DNA of 64,000 nt, taken from positions 324,708-388,707 of the forward strand of contig NMRB01000424.1 of assembly GCA_002633025.1 (NCBI GenBank), given 5' to 3'. The number at the start of each line of letters is the position of its first letter. Position 1 is the stretch's first letter. The notes beneath the pieces were generated by a model. It was not told where the DNA came from, searched no databases, and saw only the letters and a list, made by a program, of their open reading frames with translations. Origin of the DNA: Notospermus geniculatus (taxonomy: Eukaryota > Nemertea > Pilidiophora > Heteronemertea > Lineidae). The position numbers were made by a program, and so were the translations under genes. This document shows, one piece after another, positions 57,165 to 64,000 of this stretch.

Positions 57165-59254
57165 CACCGATGAACTGTGTGGCGTCCCAATAAAAAGGAT
57201 TTCTTGCTTTTAGGAGCACCGAGCAGCTGGGTGAAATGGTTCACGTCTTTGATTATATATATCTTCTTTATTCGTACATTTGTACACAATTTGAGATAAC
57301 AGGATTAGTTAGAATTACCACATTCAAACCCCAGTTTTGGCGTAGTCAGTAGGGAATCGGGTTCGAATCCAAGTCAATGGGCCACATCCATTCAGAAGCT
57401 CATCCAATAAGAATACCTCTTGTTTGAGGCCAGCAACACCTGCTCCCAAAGATGTCCAGAGTATGGAGGCGCTACTACACATTAATGGTAGAAGGGCTTT
57501 CCATATTACGAACCACATTGTTTGGACCTTCAGTATAACTGAATGAAAATAGATCACCCTATTAATCAGATACTATTAACTGTCAAAATAATTTTGACAA
57601 ATATTTCCATGACGGGCATTTTGGGTCACTGAATAGCAGTCATCAAATTACCAATATATAGAAATGAGATTTTTTCTGCACATTGCGATACTCTTTCTTC
57701 GACATGGTTTATCTTGACTTCAATCAGGTTGCGCCGATGATTAATGCGATTCGTTCGTGTTTTCCCGGAGAACGCCGGCGCAACCTCTCAACAGAGAAAA
57801 ATGAATCTGATGATGCGTTTGTTCTTGTAAAATATGTTTTGTATAAGGAGAGGAGGAGATGTGGTGAAAGGCGATGCAGTGACACTTTCTTGTCTGTTTG
57901 GCCACTCTATATTTTTCGGTGTCGCTGTATCCTTTATGCATAAGCTGGAGACAATGTCATCTCAAGTGGAGACCCAGTTATGTCCACCTGATCGAGTTCT
58001 TAAAATACATCAATTCGAGTAGCAAAAGAAATTCATTTTAGGGACAAGAGTTGGAGAATCATTTTATCTCGAGACGAGATCGATTTTTTTTTCTGTGTAG
58101 ACTCTATGATATTGGTGAGCTGGCCTTGAGGCATTCTCACCACTAAAATCATCACACTTTTAAAAGTGGGTCAATTTTTCTCCTGCATTTTCTCCTTTTC
58201 CATTCACGTAATCGATTATAGCAAATCATTTGGCGTGAAATCGTGTCCCGTGATAAGCAATTTGAATAATATAATCGGCTTGGTGTTTTTTGGACGATTT
58301 TTGGACCAAATGACGAGATTATTTTTGATGCATTTTCATGCTGGTCCTCTGTCCTCGAGGCCTATTGTACTGTTGTCCTATTGCGGAGCGGCTCAATGTA
58401 AAAGGCAAGGTACCAGTGTTGCACAGTAAAAATGGTGGACATTCTTGTTTCATCACTTGAGAAGTTTGACGCATTGTGATACCTTTACTAACCCTTCATT
58501 AGGTAAGGTAATATACTTCAACTCGTTCCTTTATGTGTAGCAACAACTTCCATGCTTATTGATAACTAAGATAATTCAAATACGTGGATTTGCACAGTCT
58601 TGTTGGCCATTCTTCCTGACCGGGGTGTACACACGCGAGCACTGGGCCCGGTGTACATCGATCGTGTGTTTATGGATGAACTGGGTCACCATAATAAACA
58701 TACAGTAGCATAGCGCCTATTTACTCAGGGGAACGTAAGACATCTTTAATAGGATGCTCGTGGCTTCCAACTTCCTGATAAGCATGGCCAGACAATGGTT
58801 TCTCTGGCCATCGATGGTGGCGCTGACTGATATTTACGGTACAATATGCCCCTCGCCCTCGGCCTCATGCCAGCGAACCGTTGTTGTCGTTAGCTGGTTA
58901 GGCTTGTTTGAAGGAAAGTAAATAACCTCGTTCTACAAGGTCAAGTTTATCATCGATTGTTCTATTTTATATGCTATGGCCCGTATTCTAAAAGCCTTCT
59001 TAGTGCTAAGGCCCACTTTAAGCTTTTGTATTCTGCCCTGCAAACAACAGCTAAAGGTAAACGTCACAGTTAAGGAAGCTACGGCCCTATATCTACATGT
59101 ACGGTACAAATTCTGAAAATTGGCCTCAATTCTGATGTGTGCAACTTGACCGACTGCGAAGCGTTTATTCAAGCTTACAGAACATCTGTTGCCTGATAAC
59201 GTGTGGTGCACGGTGAGGAGATTGAGAAATAAACTTAGACTGTAAAACTGGAAT
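57165..59254. other. No recognisable gene; possible upstream part of the acyl-CoA synthetase gene
   Basis: TTTTGGCGTAGTCAGTAGGG followed by GGTTCGAATCC near 57340-57375 looks like a truncated tRNA-type Pol III promoter but has no folded tRNA. GCCCGTATTCTAAAAGC near 58979 recalls the TATTCATAAAG elements. If the exon at 59255 is internal, its leader exon could lie here. Confidence 0.35.
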
Positions 59255-59450
59255 ATGTTTTCTCTCAAGAAAAGTTACTACCAGGCTCCATCATGGGTGC
59301 CACCCATCCAGCATACGACAGCAGAGCTCCTGGACCTCCTTGGTGCAGACCAACCCGATCGGGAGGCGATCGTTGTACGGGAAATAGGAAAACCTCGTCA
59401 GGCAATCACGTACGGTGACTTGAAAAGACAGACGGAGCAACTTGCTGCAG
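59255..59450 (+). CDS. Exon of an ACSF2-like acyl-CoA synthetase (N-terminal part)
   Basis: The frame reads MFSLKKSYYQAPSW then a helix TTAELLDLLGADQPDREAIV and TYGDLKRQTEQLAAG, ending at a donor GCTGCAG|GTATGA (phase 1). The SYY..PS start, the PDREA(I/L)VV block, the TY.DLK block and the A.G end are the usual opening of adenylate-forming acyl-CoA synthetases, closest to the mitochondrial medium-chain ACSF2 group, which activate fatty acids to acyl-AMP and acyl-CoA. The AMP-binding and catalytic motifs lie in later exons not seen here. TATGTTTTCTCTCAAG at 59254-59269 is a good splice acceptor, so translation may enter at 59270 (K-S-Y-Y) and the ATG at 59255 may be fortuitous. An upstream exon would then carry the targeting peptide. 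Family membership is fairly sure, exact orthology is not. Confidence 0.75.
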
Positions 59451-62400
59451 GTATGATCAAGAGATTGTGCACTCAAGACAGCATTTGATCATTAACTGAG
59501 AACTGATGGCAATTAAGCTTTGGCTTTTTCAACAAAATGTTATTAATGAGATAATCATGATAAATTGGAGGTAAAAGAACGACTTTTATTTGGTGTATTG
59601 TTTTGTTGTTGTTATATTAATTATGATTGGAGTTAAGGGAAATTGAGAACTGGCAGACAACCACTCTGCTTCTTCACTGAGTTCCATCGCCACAAGAACA
59701 AGCTCCGATATTTGAAACCTGTTTCCAAATGCCAATAAGATCATTCGACATACACAGAAATCTAATGGGTAAATGGAATCCCAGTTCATGTCAACTTGTC
59801 GGTGACATCCACAGTGGAAAGACATACAGCACCACAGAGATGTACTTCTGGTCAGGGTCAACTGGAAATGACACCGTCTCCAGAGACACCAGATGCAACT
59901 GGATGTAGCTTAAGGAAACAGGTAGAATTTCTCGACTGATAGACCAAATTGATTGGGTTGTATATCAATTGTCTCCGTCATTATAAAAATCCATTGAATC
60001 GATTTTGAATCACGGTGAAGTTGTGCAGGGCTGGAGCTGTATCCAAGGGGAGCAATCACATACACGATTTAAGCACGGAAAATCCATATGGGAATTCAAG
60101 TGTTAAATGGATGAGACTGGAGAGATATGCAGGACCAAATGGTCAGGCAAGGATTAATTGTAGACACAGAAGAACAATCAACAATTGGCAAATATCAGCT
60201 CCTCTGAAGAAGCACCCACTCATTTTGGCAATCAACATCTTGAGTATATGTTCAGACTAAACCTTTGGGCAACCATCTAATGATGAAGGGAAGCCAGCCA
60301 ACTGATGCAGTATCCAGCAGCTTCGCACCACAGGGTTGCTGGAATGGGCAGCAAATTGGCAACTAATTGTCAGAGAGAAGGAGATCATTGCCAGAAAGAA
60401 TGATAGTTCGACAAGAACACACACGCAACAGCAAGTGGAAACCCACCTTCAGTGCTTACACACAGGAAATCAAGTCTAGTTCAATTTTAAACAGGGGAAT
60501 GATCTTTGATGCTATAGGTGATTGGAAGTGGAACATCATCAGCAAGAATGGAAGAAATGGCCAAGACCATTGTGATCACTTGGGATGCTCAGCAATAGCA
60601 GCCACACATGCATGGCTATGGTCTTTCTTATAAGCATACCGGTATGCCAACGCACATGAGGTGTCACACTTCAAGATCTTGCATTTTAGAGTTGACAGAT
60701 AACTCTTACCATCACACCCATTTTACCATCAACCTCTAAAGGCTAAATTATGATCAAAATTGTTAAGATTACCCCATAAACATCATATGGTGGGGCATGC
60801 CAACGTCACGTTTAAATCAGGCATTTTATCATAAATGTCTGTAAAATGAATCATAACAAATTACATTTGGCTGTTTGTTTATGTCTGACCACGATGGTCA
60901 GTTCTTCTTCAATCTATATAATGAAATCGTCCATGAAGTTGAATCGCGATGGCCATTTATTCATGATATCCATCAACAAATATGCCATCCTTGCCAAAAA
61001 GTACATTTCGGTAAATTACATGTTAAATTCATGGGCACAGTTTTTGCGTGTAAGTGTGAGGGGGAATAATTACGGTCACGGCTCGGGAACATCGAGATAT
61101 CTCAGATGTGATAGAATGCATATTGATGGGGAAAATGTTGATGGTACAAGGCAGGAGAGTGGAATTGGTTGTTTTTGCCATGCCAAGGAGCGGCTGGACA
61201 GTAGCAATGAATTTTTGCACGGATTCACAGATTCTGAGTCTGAACGTACGAGACTGCTGCCAGAGTAGCACCACGATCAGCTTTTGTCACACTTCTATGA
61301 GTTCTTTCTAGTTTGATCTTAACGTGCTATCTCCAAGAGAGAAGACTCACTTTCATAACCTTCAACGGGTTCAAGACAAATGCCAGTAAACCAAGGACTT
61401 CAGTCCCAACTACAAATCAAAGGAAGACTTCCACAATCAAACTCAATTCTGAAGAGGAAATAGTAAGACTGCAGAAACCAATCAAAGAATCACTGAAACC
61501 AATCAAAGGATCAGTGCTTTAGGGCCTATACCATTACCAAGGAACAAAGACGAGGAGAGCTGAGGGTGCTGAATGCCCAGGCACCGAAATGAAGAAACCC
61601 TAGCCATCACCTTGTAAGTGAGTGCTCTAAGCCTTCAGGGGCAGAGACCACCAATGAACAATACAACCTCTGACAAGCATATACTGAGGACAGTGATGAA
61701 CTCCCAGCTTAGATCTTGGGAAAGGTTCAGCAATTATGGTAATGCTGCTAAGATGAGGGTAGCTCAGGTGACGATCCTTTGGTTCTCATGTCATCAAACA
61801 AAGGATTCAATGCAGATAGGTGACTTTCGGTGGAGTCATGTGCCTTGCCAATCAGAATATTGCAGTCTAACTTTCCTTTCAAAAGTAATTGGCTAAAGTT
61901 ACGAAATGTCTGTCATCCTTTATATTGGTAATGCCAATGCTAGTACCTAGGTTAGCAGGGCCATCTACGTCATCGCTTGACAAACCACTTCTTATTATCT
62001 GAAGCCCCCAGCCTTTACTCGTCCCCAATCCTTCTTACCTACAGTGCACTCACAGACCAGAAAACCAATACAGTAACCACTCTAGGACAACCGCAGAGAT
62101 CCCGCTAAGACGCGCTTACAAACCTATCTCGTGGTTACCATATTCCCCAACACAACCTGTGCCTGAAGATGCACTTTCTTTGCACAGAGCATCTTTTTTA
62201 CCAAGTCTATTAACGTTGGATTACTTTTTTTCTCAGCATGTTTTTGGTATGTACCAGTAAGTCTGCAGGGAAGTATTCACTGTTATTCTGTGCTCAGATT
62301 ATTATTCTCTCAGGTATTCCTTGCGTGTACTGGCTGACCCAACTTTCAGCTTCAAGTTCTGTCCGTCCACATTCCATTCAAAAAGAAACGGTACGAATAC

Positions 62401-63499
62401 TCTCTAACAATGTTTGCTTAGAAACCACAGCCCAAACTGTTGCTTGATCAAACTTTCAGATGCTGTCTGCCAAACGTGACCATTTCTTTCCACAATAATT
62501 GATGCGACTGCACATGAGCGATGGGCATTAGGACACTTTAAATGGTCATCTTTTCACTTTGAGCACGGTTATCATGCAGCCCCAAGAAAGAAATCCATAC
62601 AGAAGATTATAATCGATTATTGAATCTAAACGAGACAGCCGTGAGGGTCAGTGAGGCGTTCAGAAGATACGAGCTGAGGTCAGAGGAGGAGTTCTTTGAA
62701 CTGAAGTGAACTATACACCTCCCCTGTCGAGTTACACCCCGAGGCAGTCCCACGGTAGGACCGGAAGATGTCTGGCAACTACAAATGAAGCAAAGGATGC
62801 CTGTTATTGGAGAATTTTGGAAGAAACAAGCAAATATCAGTAACATTTCGGCTTGGATTCCCATTTGAGGTCGGAGCGACGAAGATCTTTCCGTGTCAAC
62901 AGATATGAATTGCAAAGACCATCTTGTACTGTTGTTGGGTGAGCAACAACGGATCTCAACTTGTCTGCTGATGAATAGAAGCAAGAGAAAGCCAGAAGAG
63001 TTCAATACAATAGTTACGGTTTGACAACAGTACTACAACAGTCGGTTAATCCACCCAGGCTAATGAGACTCACATGAAATCACATGACCCACACGACAGA
63101 CGAAGACCCGTGCCGTTTTCAATTTCGCTATGTGGGCCTAAGGCAACACACGAGCAGCTTACTGATCTGTGATAATATTGCTAGATGTTAGATTGTCATA
63201 CCAGGATCAATAGTCTCAGGGTATTGGCAAGTATGGGTCATAATGGTGTAGGATTCTCTTGTCTGTGCTCATCAACAAGTGGTCATGGTCAGTTGCGGAT
63301 CAAGGCTTTGGAAGGGGAGCTTTAACTACCACTAATACATTATAAAGAGGTAGTGCCCCCTTCTGAAACCACTCGAAGTCAAGGTAAGTACAGCTGAAGG
63401 GCTGAATACTGTCCACTCTGAATCCTAATCCCTGGCCCCTGTTCCAAAACCCTTGATACCTGGCCTCCTACCCCTGACCCTGAAGCCTACTCCTACTCC

Positions 63500-63530
63500 T
63501 AACCCTAACCCCTGACCCTTACAGGCAGTC
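63500..63530. repeat. Short telomere-like CCCTAA tract
   Basis: CCTAACCCTAACCCCTGACC lies in a longer C/T/A-rich tract of CCTAAT/CCTGAC-type words starting near 63420. It is only two to three units and probably chance within low-complexity DNA. Confidence 0.35.
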
Positions 63531-63612
63531 GTTACCCTAGATACTGGGTACCCTGTTCCATCGGATTAGACAACATTTGCACCTTTTACGTAAGTAAACA
63601 TATGGGGGCAGG

Positions 63613-63657
63613 CACGCTAAGTGCCCCCCCCCCCNGCTAAGTGCCCCCCCCCCCCAA
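63613..63657. repeat. Duplicated C-run around single N at 63635
   Basis: GCTAAGTGCCCCCCCCC occurs immediately before and after the N, differing only in C-run length. This looks like an overlap not closed across a homopolymer. The following CAATCTGCCACTG resembles a worn hAT-type terminus. Confidence 0.8.
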
Positions 63658-64000
63658 TCTGCCACTGATATTTGGGGTTGGTTGTTACATTTCAGGCAAG
63701 GTATGAGGTTCTCATTGCAGCTCTTTCTTGGATACCGGTATGTTCTTTTGACATTGGTTAAGGATGCTGCAGACTCAAATTCCTCAAGAGTAAATCAGAC
63801 CTGCCAGTTTTCATCATTTATGAACTTCGCCATTCGGGATTCGTGTCTTGCTTTCCAAACACGGTTTCTACAACAGAACCTTTTAACGCTCACATGCAGT
63901 ATGAACATATCGTCTAAAAAACTTATGATTACAACATACAGCTAATCCCTCCATGACCACATTTCCTCATCTGGGGGCAAAAAATATCGTCTGCCTCATC

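Larger units (their letters stand above)
59451..64000 (+). other. Presumed intron of the acyl-CoA synthetase gene
   Basis: No following exon (expected to encode a GDRV.IWGPN-like block) was found. About 59640-61560 is purine-rich with several medium frames on the + strand (60015-60260, 60367-60633, 60846-61268, 61313-61522). It looks unlike the rest of the window and could be a decayed transposon. A 21-bp direct repeat (AAACCAATCAAAGAATCACTG) is at about 61478-61519. Confidence 0.4.

Noticed and set aside
57340-57375. Truncated tRNA-like sequence with GGTTCGAATCC
   Set aside because: A-box-like and B-box words are only about ten bases apart and no cloverleaf forms.
63500-63530. Interstitial telomere
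   Set aside because: Only two to three CCCTAA units within a longer low-complexity CCT/CCTGA tract.

Overview
This is animal genomic DNA, mostly non-coding. No reading frame has bacterial or viral gene structure. The two best coding pieces end in eukaryotic splice donors. The window is full of short inverted-repeat elements, tRNA-derived SINE-like copies and minisatellites, and the palindromic octamer TACATGTA occurs about 25 times. Together with strong heterozygosity this suggests a highly polymorphic marine invertebrate (lancelet, hemichordate, echinoderm or mollusc type). I cannot name the species from sequence alone.

Genes. Only one segment is recognisable as protein-coding: an N-terminal exon of an ACSF2-like acyl-CoA synthetase at 59255-59450 on the + strand, ending in a GT donor. 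The rest of that gene should lie beyond 64000 or in small exons I could not find. A weaker candidate first exon (about 59 codons, good start context, GT donor) is at 7474-7652. I saw no reverse transcriptase, transposase, rRNA gene or intact tRNA gene. Most other long frames are chance openings or run through repeats.

Layout. 1-5100: a contig overlap, a foldback element, a diverged 70-bp tandem repeat, a 153-bp direct repeat and a strong hairpin. 5790-7800: paired palindromes flanking about 380 bp, a foldback element and the candidate exon. 8797-15350: several inverted-repeat elements, including members of one related family and a hAT-like element. 15740-19140: two unmerged allelic duplications. 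19880-22400: a double copy of a dispersed hairpin repeat and three foldback elements. 22800-26467: a SINE-like copy and an element matching the one at 8.8 kb. 27519-27873: two adjoining MITEs. 28000-37000 is nearly featureless. 37093-37366: a TA-flanked element. 39990-43746: a 1.2-kb allelic duplication in which one copy carries a 1.26-kb insertion with nested foldbacks. 44-47 kb: a SINE-like copy, a tandem duplication and an inverted duplication. 48.8-57.2 kb: three more copies of the dispersed hairpin repeat, a near-perfect hairpin, a minisatellite-bearing MITE, a 32-bp minisatellite, a TA-flanked MITE and a 366-bp tandem duplication. 59.2-64 kb: the acyl-CoA synthetase exon and its presumed intron.

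Two points matter most. (1) Most of the six single-N positions mark places where the sequence restarts on itself, so several apparent duplications are probably two alleles left side by side by the assembler. (2) A five-copy dispersed repeat has a core with two adjacent hairpins around CYGAGGA and GAAA. This resembles, but does not exactly match, a hammerhead ribozyme and is the best candidate here for an under-described structured element.
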